Positions 1-7,488 of a stretch of DNA of 64,000 nucleotides are shown here, piece by piece. The notes beneath the pieces are model-generated. The model was not told the DNA's origin, ran no database searches, and saw only the letters and a list, made by a program, of their open reading frames with translations. The stretch's first letter is position 1, and the number at the start of each line of letters is the position of its first letter. This DNA is from Curtobacterium sp. 9128 (GTDB lineage Bacteria; Actinomycetota; Actinomycetes; Actinomycetales; Microbacteriaceae): assembly GCF_900086645.1 (NCBI RefSeq), contig NZ_LT576451.1:3162001-3226000 (forward strand), in the 5' to 3' direction. Made by a program: the position numbers and the translations under genes.

Positions 1-1
1 G

Positions 2-337
2 GAACGCGTCACGGTCGAGTCGAACGGCTCGCCGGTCACGCTCGTCAACTGGCGGGCGGAAGAGGCGCTGACCATCCTGCTCGAGGCGATGACCAACTGG
101 TGGAAACACGCGCGCGAAGCCCCGGTCCACGTGCGGTTCGATTGGGGCTCGTCGGAGGTCACCGTGACGATCCGCGACGAGGGTCCTGGTTTCGACCAGG
201 GGACGATGGTGCAGGGCCGGCTCGGCCAGACGACGATGCGGGAGCGGGCGTCCCTCGTCGGCGCGCGGCTCGACGTGACGAGCGCTCCTGGTGCCGGGAC
301 GACGGTCACACTCGTCGTGCCGAAGGGCGCACTGTGA
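2..337 (+). CDS. Sensor histidine kinase, C-terminal ATPase domain (5' partial)
   Basis: Only the last 111 residues lie in the window; the reading frame is open from base 2, so the gene starts upstream. The visible part is the ATP-binding domain of a NarL/DesK-type sensor kinase: an N-box-like stretch (LLEAMTNWWKHA), a G1 box (DEGPGF) and a final sheet ending in GAGTTVTLVVP. The N box has NWWKHA where most relatives have N(A)xKHA, so the metal-binding Asn is retained. It phosphorylates a partner regulator, almost certainly the next gene, whose GTG start overlaps this stop codon by 4 bases (GTGA). The input signal cannot be judged because the sensor part is missing. Confidence 0.9.
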   Translation, partial: ERVTVESNGSPVTLVNWRAEEALTILLEAMTNWWKHAREAPVHVRFDWGSSEVTVTIRDEGPGFDQGTMVQGRLGQTTMRERASLVGARLDVTSAPGAGTTVTLVVPKGAL

Positions 338-957
338 CGTCGGCGGTGACGCACGTCGCGATCGTCGACGACCACCGCCTGTTCCGTGAGGGGCTCGCGA
401 CGATCCTGTCGTCGGTCCCGACGATCCGCGTCGTCGCCCATGGGGAGCGCCCGGCCGAGGTCCTGGAGGGCGCAGAGGCGGCGGCGATCGACGTGCTCCT
501 CCTCGATGTCGAGCTCGACGGTCCCCCCGCCCGCACGACCATCGCCACCGTGCGCCGGAACCACCCGGGCATCGCGGTCGTCGTGCTGACCATGCACCGG
601 GACGCCGTCCTCCGGCGGGCACTCCTGGACGCGGGCGCCGTCGACTTCGTGACGAAGGACACCCCGAGCCGCGAGCTCGTCGAACGCATCGTCCGTGCGA
701 GCACCGGACCGGCCGCCCCGGTGACGTTCCCGGTGGACGTCGTCAGCGACACCCAGGCGGGGTCGCCGCTCAGCGACCGCGAGGTCGAGGTGCTCCGGCT
801 GATCGCCGCTGCGCACTCGAACGCCGAGATCGCCACTGACCTCGGCCTCGCGGTCGGGACGGTGAAGCGCCACGTCTACAACGTGTTCCGGAAGCTCGAC
901 GTGACCAGCCGGGTGGGAGCCGTGGCGACGGCCACGCGACTCGGCCTGCTCACCTAG
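334..957 (+). CDS. NarL/LuxR-family response regulator
   Basis: A 207-residue two-domain regulator. The receiver domain (about residues 6-120) has the acidic pair DD at 12-13, the phosphoacceptor Asp58 in LLLDVEL, and the conserved Lys in VTKD. The C-terminal LuxR helix-turn-helix (about residues 145-200) contains LSDREVEVLRLIAAAHSNAE and the recognition part GTVKRHVYNVFRKL. I chose the GTG at 334 because it overlaps the kinase stop and places the receiver at the N-terminus; an upstream in-frame ATG would lie inside the kinase gene. It is translationally coupled to the kinase, so the two form a two-component pair. The target genes are unknown. Confidence 0.93.
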   Translation: MTSAVTHVAIVDDHRLFREGLATILSSVPTIRVVAHGERPAEVLEGAEAAAIDVLLLDVELDGPPARTTIATVRRNHPGIAVVVLTMHRDAVLRRALLDAGAVDFVTKDTPSRELVERIVRASTGPAAPVTFPVDVVSDTQAGSPLSDREVEVLRLIAAAHSNAEIATDLGLAVGTVKRHVYNVFRKLDVTSRVGAVATATRLGLLT

Positions 958-993
958 CCAGAGCCTCCCGGCCAGCCAGCGGGCACGCGCCCC

Positions 994-2034
994 TCAGCCG
1001 ACCGCGACGGACGGCCGCACCAGGCGGCCGGCCTCGTGCAGCGACGCCACGACGTCGAGCGCCTGGTGCCGGTACCGCGCCTGTGCCGCACCAGGTGCGA
1101 CGATCACGCCGTTCGCCCCGGTGGACTCGAGCAGCGAGTTGATCTTCGACGCGACCTGGTCCGCGGACCCGTACGCCTGGCGTTCCGTGCGCGCCGCTAT
1201 GAACCGGCGCTCGAGGTCACTGAACTCGTAGGCACGGGCCTCGTCCATCGAGACCGGCTCGGGCTTCGCCCCCTGCCGCATCCGGATGAACGAGATCATG
1301 CCAGGGGCGCTCTGCTCCTCGATGACGGCGGGGTCCTCGTCCGTGACGACCTGCACGCCGATGAGCGCGTTCGGCTCCGACCGGAAGCGCGACGGACGGA
1401 ACGAGTCCCGGTAGAGCGCGAGCGCGGCCTCGGTGTTGTCGGACGCGAAGTGGTGCGCGAACGCGAACGAGATGCCGAGCGCACCGGCGACCTGCGCGCT
1501 GTAGCCGGAGGAACCGAGCAGCCAGAACTCGGGCACGTCGCCGTACCCGGGGACGGCGCGGATGCGCGCGAGCGGGTTCGACTCGTCCATGCCGGTGAAG
1601 AATCCGATCAGGTCGGCGAGCCGCTCGGGGAAGTCGTCGACGTCGAGCCGGTCGGTCCTGCGGAGCGCCATCGCGGTCGCCCCGTCGGTCCCGGGGGCAC
1701 GCCCGAGGCCGAGGTCGACGCGGTCGCCGTAGAGCGCGCGGAGGGTCCCGAACTGCTCGGCGACGACGAGCGGCGCGTGGTTCGGCAGCATCACCCCGCC
1801 GGAGCCGATGCGGATGGTGCTGGTCGCGGCCCCGACGGCGCTCAGGAGCACGGCAGGAGCCGACGAGGTGATCCCGGGCATGCCGTGGTGCTCGGCGACC
1901 CAGAACCGCTCGTAGCCGAGCTTCTCGGCGTGCACGGCCATGTCGATGGAGCCCTGCAGCGCCTCGGTGTTGGACTGGCCGTACTCGCGGGTCGCCAGGT
2001 CGAGGACGGACAGGTGCACGGATGCGTCGCTCAT
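994..2034 (-). CDS. LLM-class flavin-dependent oxidoreductase (luciferase-like monooxygenase)
   Basis: A 346-residue protein of the bacterial luciferase-like TIM-barrel superfamily. Family marks seen: [14 protein letters not shown] near residue 40, the loop [20 protein letters not shown], and [19 protein letters not shown] sequence (here [15 protein letters not shown]). Relatives are annotated MsnO8-like; they use reduced FMN or F420 to oxidise small molecules, but the substrate is not evident. The start at 2034 (MSDASVHLS) puts the first beta strand at the N-terminus; an in-frame upstream extension is Ala/Arg-rich and lies in repeat-rich DNA, so I rejected it. It is convergent with the regulator gene to its left and is probably monocistronic. 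Confidence 0.9.
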   Translation of the reverse strand: MSDASVHLSVLDLATREYGQSNTEALQGSIDMAVHAEKLGYERFWVAEHHGMPGITSSAPAVLLSAVGAATSTIRIGSGGVMLPNHAPLVVAEQFGTLRALYGDRVDLGLGRAPGTDGATAMALRRTDRLDVDDFPERLADLIGFFTGMDESNPLARIRAVPGYGDVPEFWLLGSSGYSAQVAGALGISFAFAHHFASDNTEAALALYRDSFRPSRFRSEPNALIGVQVVTDEDPAVIEEQSAPGMISFIRMRQGAKPEPVSMDEARAYEFSDLERRFIAARTERQAYGSADQVASKINSLLESTGANGVIVAPGAAQARYRHQALDVVASLHEAGRLVRPSVAVG

Positions 2035-2105
2035 GTGGGCGGCAACGCCTGCCGCCGCGCGTGCATTCCGCGGTGCGCAGGTGCAGCGCCGCCGGAGGGC
2101 CGAAC

Positions 2106-2215
2106 GGTCACGACACACCGCCGCCCGTCCGCCGGGTGGTCACGATTCGTCGCGCCGCGTCGCCGACGACGACGATCCGCGGCCGCTCGCCGGACGCGAG
2201 CGGTGTGTCGTGACC
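2106..2215. repeat. 16-bp perfect inverted repeat with a 78-base spacer
   Basis: Bases 2106-2121 (GGTCACGACACACCGC) are the exact reverse complement of 2200-2215. The pair lies upstream of the luciferase-like gene, in the 383-bp gap before thymidine kinase. The right arm runs straight into a tandem 17-mer array. Function unknown; it could be an operator or a remnant of a mobile repeat. Confidence 0.85.
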
Positions 2216-2280
2216 GGTGACGACGGCGGACCGGTGACGACGGCGGACCGGTGACGGCTGCGGACCGGTGACGACGGCGG
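2213..2280. repeat. Tandem array of four 17-bp units
   Basis: The unit ACCGGTGACGACGGCGG occurs at 2213-2229, 2230-2246, 2247-2263 and 2264-2280. Three copies are identical and the third has two substitutions. The last two bases belong to the stem of the terminator that follows. With the inverted repeat at 2106-2215 it fills most of this non-coding gap; the remaining bases 2321-2417 hold nothing I recognise. Confidence 0.9.
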
Positions 2281-2320
2281 ACGGGAGGCCCGTGGTGTGC
2301 TCGCACCGGGCCTCCCGTCC
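2279..2320 (-). terminator. Terminator-like hairpin, GGACGGGAGGC family
   Basis: A perfect 14-bp stem (2279-2292 with 2307-2320) closes a 14-base loop. It lies about 100 bases beyond the thymidine kinase stop and is the first complete member of a hairpin family that recurs across the window. No clear T run follows, as is common in high-GC actinobacteria. Confidence 0.7.
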
Positions 2321-2417
2321 GTCCCGTGGCCGGGTCGAGAGCCGCGCTCGCCGCAACGACGGACGCTCGCGTCGCCCCCGGTGCAGTCATCGCACCCGTG
2401 CGTGCCTGGGCGCGCGG

Positions 2418-3050
2418 TCAGGCCAGTTCGCCGTCGAGACGGCCGCCCGACTCCGTCAGGTAGCAGTTCGCGCAGAGGGACTCGTACTCGACGTCGACCC
2501 CGTCGATCGCCACCTGCGACCCGTCGAACACGAAGCGGCCGTCGACCTTGCGGGCGTTGAACACGGCCTTGCGGCCGCAGCGGCAGATCGTCTTGAGCTC
2601 TTCGAGCGAGTGCGCGACCTCGAGCAGGCGCCGGCTGCCGGGGAAGGCCTCTGTACGGAAGTCGGTGCGGATGCCGTACGCGATCACCGGGACCTCGTCG
2701 AGGACCGCGATGCGCAGCAGGTCGTCGACCTGGATCGGGGTGAGGAACTGCGCCTCGTCGACGAGCACGCAGCTGACCGGACGGACCATGCCGTCGAGCC
2801 GGTCGGACTCGGGGTCGGTGGCACCGGCGTCGGTGACCGCACCACGCACGTCGACGTCGGCCGGCAGCACGATGTCGACCTCCCGCGTCACGCCGAGGCG
2901 GGAGACGATCTCGCGGTCCCCCCTCGTGTCGACGGACGGCTTCGCGAGGAGCACCCGGTGCCCGCGCTCCTCGTAGTTGTACGCGGCCTGCAGGAGCCCC
3001 GTGCTCTTGCCGCTGTTCATCGCCCCGTAGCGGAAGTACAGCTTCGCCAC
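2418..3050 (-). CDS. tdk: Thymidine kinase
   Basis: A 210-residue type II thymidine kinase that phosphorylates thymidine with ATP in the salvage route to dTTP. The P-loop is GAMNSGKS (residues 9-16), the Walker B-like motif is DEAQF, and there are two zinc-binding Cys pairs, CRC and CANC, as expected for the structural zinc of this family. The length is normal. The GTG start at 3050 overlaps by one base the TAG stop of the upstream regulator, so it is the last gene of a four-gene coupled operon. Having nucleotide salvage at the end of a signalling operon is unusual. Transcription probably ends at the hairpin near 2279-2320. Confidence 0.96.
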   Translation of the reverse strand: MAKLYFRYGAMNSGKSTGLLQAAYNYEERGHRVLLAKPSVDTRGDREIVSRLGVTREVDIVLPADVDVRGAVTDAGATDPESDRLDGMVRPVSCVLVDEAQFLTPIQVDDLLRIAVLDEVPVIAYGIRTDFRTEAFPGSRRLLEVAHSLEELKTICRCGRKAVFNARKVDGRFVFDGSQVAIDGVDVEYESLCANCYLTESGGRLDGELA

Positions 3051-3751
3051 TAGGAGAGGAAGCCGTCCTCCGCCGCGCGACGGATCAGGTCGGACTTCTT
3101 CGACGCGGGACGGCCGACCTTGGCGTACTTCTCGCGGACGCGGCGCAGGTAGGTCTTCGCGGTCTCGTACTGCACGTTCATCTGCGACGCGACCTCGTTC
3201 GTGGAGTAGCCGGACACGTACAGCCGGAGCGCCTCTTCCTCGCCGTGGCTGAGCTTCGGGCGCTGGTGGGCCGTCGCGCCGGTCGGGAGCGGACGCCATT
3301 CACGCTGGGTCGGGGTCTCCCGCTCCACGCCCATCACGTCGCGGGCGACGTCCATCACCTCGCGCATCGGGAGCGACTTCGACAGGAATGCAGCGGCACC
3401 GGCGGCGAGCGCACGGTCGCGGGACTCCCGCGTGTCGACGCTCGACAGGACGATGACCTTCGCGCCGGCGGCGCGGCAGGTGCGGACGCGGGCCTCGATC
3501 GAGACCGGCTCCTTGAGCTGGAAGTCCAGGAACACCAGGTCGGTCGGGAAGCTGTCGCTGTGCACCATCTCGAGCCAGGTGTGCGCGGTGAGGGCCAGGT
3601 CGAAGTCGAAGGCGTTCACGGCGATCCAGCTCGACAGGCTGTCGAGGAGGACTTCGTGGTCGTCGAGGATGGCCAGTCGCACCCGGCGGGATCCGGGGTT
3701 CGGCAGGGCTGGCATCCCTTCCGTCAGCCTGTTCGGGTCAGTGCTGGTCAT
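3050..3751 (-). CDS. LuxR-family response regulator
   Basis: A 233-residue regulator. The receiver domain follows a 24-residue leader: acidic pair in LAILDDHE, phosphoacceptor Asp in LVFLDFQL, and conserved Lys in FLSKSLP. The C-terminal LuxR-type helix-turn-helix (LSHGEEEALRLYVSGYSTNE ... VQYETAKTYLRRVREKY) is followed by KVGRPASKKSDLIRRAAEDG, a longer tail than in typical NarL proteins. The ATG at 3751 lies 14 bases inside the upstream membrane-protein gene. It is the output component of the system encoded just upstream (3738-6157); which of the two membrane proteins controls it cannot be decided from sequence alone. Confidence 0.92.
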   Translation of the reverse strand: MTSTDPNRLTEGMPALPNPGSRRVRLAILDDHEVLLDSLSSWIAVNAFDFDLALTAHTWLEMVHSDSFPTDLVFLDFQLKEPVSIEARVRTCRAAGAKVIVLSSVDTRESRDRALAAGAAAFLSKSLPMREVMDVARDVMGVERETPTQREWRPLPTGATAHQRPKLSHGEEEALRLYVSGYSTNEVASQMNVQYETAKTYLRRVREKYAKVGRPASKKSDLIRRAAEDGFLS

Positions 3752-4931
3752 ACGAGAACCTTAGTGCGAGGGACGAGGGACGGACCGCGACGTCGAGGTC
3801 GGGGAAGGTGACGCGGAGGACGGCGAAGTAGGGGTCGAACGTGCGGTGGATGCCGACGTCCGAGTCGGCGACCGCGACGTCGAGGGCGATCTCGACGCGG
3901 CCGTCCGCGACGCGCTGCACGGAGGCGCGGAAGCCCGCCGGATCGACGGTGGAGGCGCGGAGCGCGGCCCGGACGAACGTCCTGACGACCGTGCGTTGGT
4001 CCGCGTCGAGCGTGCTGATGAGCCCGTCGGGATCGTCGATCGCCGCTCCCGCGCCGCCCTCGGCACGGACGGCCTGCTCGAACCACGTCCGGTCGGCGTC
4101 GGCGACCATCGCGCGGCGGATCCCGTCGGCGATGGACCTGGCACGGGCCCGGTCCGCGTCCGTGATCGTCTCGCGGGTGCGGAGCTCGGCGAAGAACGGT
4201 GCGACGTCCCGCGCGAGGATGATCGAGCGGTCCTGCTGCACGCTCGCGGCGATGCCGTCGCGCTCGGCCCGCGCCACCGAGTACGAGCCCGCGCGGATCT
4301 GCACACGCTCCGCGAGACCGCCGAACGTCCAGGCGAAGACCCCGGCCGCCGCGGTGAGGACCAGGGTCGGAGCGGCCGCGAGGAAGGCCGCGACGGCCAC
4401 CGGCACGCCGTTCGGGAACTGTGCCGCCGCGACGCCCCAAGCGACACCGTCGACCACCGCGAGGACCACGCCGCCGACCACGAGGTCACGCCACGGGCGG
4501 TACGGGGCCACCATCACGATGCCCGTCGCCGTGAGCAGCGACATGAAGTCGTTCAGTGCGCTCTCGTCCGGCCCCCACTGCGCGGCGACGCTCGTCACCG
4601 CGGCCAGCGCGAGCAGCCCGACGTGGAGGACGAACGCCCAGCGCGGGAAGGGCGCGCGGAACGGGCTCGACGCCGTGATCACCACCGCTGCGGACGCCGC
4701 GAGGAGCAGGACGGTCAGGGCGCTGAGCGTCGGGCTGCCGACGACGTCACGGTCGAACACCGAGACGATGATCGCCCACACGACGCCGACCGCACCGAGG
4801 ACTACGGCGAGCGGCCTCGATCCCATCGCCCCGAGCGGGTCGTACTGCTGCGCGGTTCTGCCCAGGACTGCGCGACGGATCGTCCTCCGCGTCGTCGGGT
4901 CCGGCGCCGACCCGCTCCGGCCGCCGCTCAC
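3738..4931 (-). CDS. Membrane protein resembling a degenerate sensor kinase
   Basis: A 397-residue protein. The first half has about six hydrophobic helices (for example LAVVLGAVGVVWAIIVSVF and LSALTVLLLAASAAVVITA). The second half, about 200 residues, is soluble. It begins with helix-rich sequence (SVQQDRSIILARDVAPFFAE) in the place where a kinase would carry its dimerisation and phosphoacceptor helix, but no His is present there. The terminal part has no N, G1 or G2 box. The GTG start at 4931 overlaps the stop of the true kinase (GTGA), and the end overlaps the regulator. I infer an accessory or pseudo-kinase subunit; this rests on position and layout, and I do not recognise a named family. 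Confidence 0.8.
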   Translation of the reverse strand: MSGGRSGSAPDPTTRRTIRRAVLGRTAQQYDPLGAMGSRPLAVVLGAVGVVWAIIVSVFDRDVVGSPTLSALTVLLLAASAAVVITASSPFRAPFPRWAFVLHVGLLALAAVTSVAAQWGPDESALNDFMSLLTATGIVMVAPYRPWRDLVVGGVVLAVVDGVAWGVAAAQFPNGVPVAVAAFLAAAPTLVLTAAAGVFAWTFGGLAERVQIRAGSYSVARAERDGIAASVQQDRSIILARDVAPFFAELRTRETITDADRARARSIADGIRRAMVADADRTWFEQAVRAEGGAGAAIDDPDGLISTLDADQRTVVRTFVRAALRASTVDPAGFRASVQRVADGRVEIALDVAVADSDVGIHRTFDPYFAVLRVTFPDLDVAVRPSSLALRFSYDQH

Positions 4932-6157
4932 GACGCGGACTCCAGGTGGTCGTCGCCGTCCGTGCGACCGATCGACCGGACGGATCCGGTCAGCGCGCCG
5001 TACGGCACCGTCATCATCACGCTCGTGCCGGTCCCGGGTGACGACCACACCTGCACGTCGCCGCCGACACGGCCGACGCGCTCCCGGACCGAGTTCCGCA
5101 GCCCCATCCGGTCGGCGCCGGTCTGCTGTTCGTCGAAGCCGCGGCCGTCGTCGACCACCATGACCGTGCACGCGACGCCGTCGTCGAACACGCTCACCTC
5201 GGCGGTGTCGGTGCCGGCGTGCTTCCGCACGTTCGCCAGGCACTGTCCGACCGCACGGACGAGGGCCGTCACCGCGGCCGGCTCGAGTCGCGCGATGGCC
5301 GACGGGTCCCCGGTCACGACGACCTCGAGCCCGTGGGCGCGGTGCTCCTCGACGACGTGCTCGAAGGCCTCGACCGCCGCTCCCCCGTCGGCGCGCGGCT
5401 CCGGAGCGAGCCACTCGCGGCCGGTGAGCATCGCCACGTCGGACTCGACGGTCCGTGCGAGGTGTTGGTCCATCGGGCCGTCCGGTGCCAGCGCGATCGC
5501 GCCGAGGTGGTTGAGGACGGTGTCGTGCAGGATCGCGGAGGCCTCTGCCTCGACGCCGGAGCGGTACGCCGACACGTGCTCCTCTCGCGCCGAGCGGAGG
5601 AGCTCCGGCTGGACGCGCTGCGACCGTGCCGTGCTGCGGCCGGCGACCAGCACGATCGCCACGACGAACGCGAGCGTCACCCACGCCAGGACGAGCGGAT
5701 GGCCGGCACCGCCGACCTGGACGATCGCGATGGTCGTGGCGATGCGGCCGACGACGAGGCCGGCGATGGACCAGAGGACGACCCTGCCCGGCACCGCGCC
5801 GGCACCGCCGACGAGCACGAGCGGGATCACGACGAGCGACAACAGGTACGAGGTCACCCACGGCACGGCGATCTCGCTCTGGACGACGTGCGTGAACCAC
5901 CAGGCGCACGCTCCGCCGACGGCCAGGAAGGCGATCGCCGACCGCCACGTGCCGAACTGCACGTGGACGCCGATCATGCCGAGCATCGGCACCAGCGCGA
6001 GCACGGCGCCGATGATGCGGACGTCAGGGTCGCTGGCACGGAACAGCAGCAGGGTGATCGCTGCCGCGACGAGGGAGCCGATGGCCGCCGCGTGGAACGC
6101 CCGCACCGTCGACCACGCGTTCACGCGCGGAGCGAGGTGCGTGGGGATGCCGAGCAC
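4928..6157 (-). CDS. Sensor histidine kinase (NarL/DesK type)
   Basis: A 409-residue kinase with about six transmembrane helices in the first 200 residues and no large extracellular domain. The cytoplasmic part has an H-box-like ILHDTVLNHLGAIAL, an N box NVRKHAG, and a G1 box DDGRGFD; the ending GTGTSVMMTVPYG is typical of HATPase domains. The GTG at 6157 (VLGIPTHLAP) is preceded by GGAAGG; an ATG just upstream is out of frame. It heads the operon kinase - membrane pseudo-kinase - regulator - tdk, in which all stops and starts overlap. The membrane part suggests sensing of the bilayer or a small membrane-active ligand, but this is inference. Confidence 0.92.
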   Translation of the reverse strand: MLGIPTHLAPRVNAWSTVRAFHAAAIGSLVAAAITLLLFRASDPDVRIIGAVLALVPMLGMIGVHVQFGTWRSAIAFLAVGGACAWWFTHVVQSEIAVPWVTSYLLSLVVIPLVLVGGAGAVPGRVVLWSIAGLVVGRIATTIAIVQVGGAGHPLVLAWVTLAFVVAIVLVAGRSTARSQRVQPELLRSAREEHVSAYRSGVEAEASAILHDTVLNHLGAIALAPDGPMDQHLARTVESDVAMLTGREWLAPEPRADGGAAVEAFEHVVEEHRAHGLEVVVTGDPSAIARLEPAAVTALVRAVGQCLANVRKHAGTDTAEVSVFDDGVACTVMVVDDGRGFDEQQTGADRMGLRNSVRERVGRVGGDVQVWSSPGTGTSVMMTVPYGALTGSVRSIGRTDGDDHLESAS

Positions 6158-6314
6158 GGTGCATCGTCCTTCCGGGAGCCAGGGAGCGCCGCCCACGATC
6201 CAACCACCGATGGTCCGGCCGTGTACCCCGGATCGGGCACCGGGCGACGACTGGGTCGATGATACCGGGCATGGCTGCACCCCTGCTGTCCCCCGAACGC
6301 GCACCGAGCGGATG

Positions 6315-7451
6315 TCAGAAGAGCGTCGGCACCCCGTTCGTGATGCCCTGCACCCGGGACCTGGTGGGTGCGAGCGCCTGCTGCCGGAGCCCACGTTCCC
6401 AGCCCGGATCGGCGCGCTTGAGCGGCGAGACCCCCGCCGCCCGGTCGCTCCCCGGGCCGTCCACGGAGAACCCCATCGAGCCCGTCGCCGGATCCACACG
6501 TCCGAGACCGACGCCGTGCGCCCGCATGATGGGGCGGATCCGCTCGCCGAGCCACCGTCGGTAGTCCTTCGGCGGGTAGGTGTTGTCGAGGTACATCGAC
6601 CGGTACCTGCCGACGAGGTCCGGGTGCGTGCGCGCGAGCCAGTCCATGTACCAGGGCTTGACGCCGGGCTTCAGGTGGAGCGCGGAGTACATGACGCTGG
6701 TGGCCCCGGCAGCCGCCGCGCGGCCGATCGCGTCGTCGAGGTGCGCCTTCGTGTCGGTGATGAACGGCAGCACGGGCATCAGGAACACCGAGCACGAGAG
6801 CCCGGCGTCTCGTACTGCCCGCACCGTGGCGAGCCGTGCCGTCGTCGTCGGGGTGCCCGGCTCGACGGACTGCTGCAGCTCGTCGTCGTACACCGCGATG
6901 GACATGGCGAGGTCGACCGGGACCCGCTCCGACGCCGCGACGAGCGCCGGGATGTCCCGACGCAGGAGCGTGCCCTTCGTCAGGATGCTGAACGGCGTCC
7001 CCGAGTCAGCGAGGGCGCCGATGATGCCGGGCATGAGCCGGTACTTGCCCTCTGCCCGCTGGTACGGGTCGGTGTTGGTGCCGAGCGCGACGGGGTGGCG
7101 GTCCCAGGTGGGCTTCGCGAGCTCACGCCGCAGGACGTCGGCGACGTTGGTCTTCACGACGATCTGCTGGTCGAAGTCCGAGCCGCCGTCGAACTCCAGG
7201 TACGTGTGCGTCGGACGCGCGAAACAGTAGACGCACGCGTGCGAGCACCCACGGTACGGGTTGATGGTCATCCCCCACGTACCGCCGTCGATCGCGCCGA
7301 CACGGTTCAGGGCGGACTTCGCGAGGACCTCGTGGAAGGTCACGCCGGCGAACTCGGGCGTGGTGACACTGCGCACGAACCCGCTGTTCGACTCGAGCCC
7401 GGGGAGCATGTCGCTGCCCGACGCGTCGATCGCCTGTCCGTCCCACCGCAT
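6315..7451 (-). CDS. Radical SAM protein of the Rv2578c type
   Basis: A 378-residue radical SAM enzyme. The iron-sulfur motif CSHACVYC lies near residue 90 after NPYRGC, and the sequence KTNVADVLRREL and the segment LGTNTDPYQ are characteristic of the group related to spore photoproduct lyase. Rv2578c-family proteins have no settled reaction. The start MRWDGQAID at 7451 matches the usual N-terminus of this family; an ATG 18 bases upstream would add six residues. It lies 37 bases downstream of mqo on the same strand and is probably co-transcribed with it. Confidence 0.9.
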   Translation of the reverse strand: MRWDGQAIDASGSDMLPGLESNSGFVRSVTTPEFAGVTFHEVLAKSALNRVGAIDGGTWGMTINPYRGCSHACVYCFARPTHTYLEFDGGSDFDQQIVVKTNVADVLRRELAKPTWDRHPVALGTNTDPYQRAEGKYRLMPGIIGALADSGTPFSILTKGTLLRRDIPALVAASERVPVDLAMSIAVYDDELQQSVEPGTPTTTARLATVRAVRDAGLSCSVFLMPVLPFITDTKAHLDDAIGRAAAAGATSVMYSALHLKPGVKPWYMDWLARTHPDLVGRYRSMYLDNTYPPKDYRRWLGERIRPIMRAHGVGLGRVDPATGSMGFSVDGPGSDRAAGVSPLKRADPGWERGLRQQALAPTRSRVQGITNGVPTLF

Positions 7452-7488
7452 GCAGCCATTCGAACACACGTTCGAACAGATGGCAAGG

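Noticed and set aside
2035..2118. Longer start for the luciferase-like protein
   Set aside because: The additional 28 residues are Ala/Arg-rich, lie in repeat DNA and precede the normal first beta strand of the family.
2213..2280. CRISPR-like array
   Set aside because: Units are 17 bp, directly adjacent, without spacers, and no cas gene is present.
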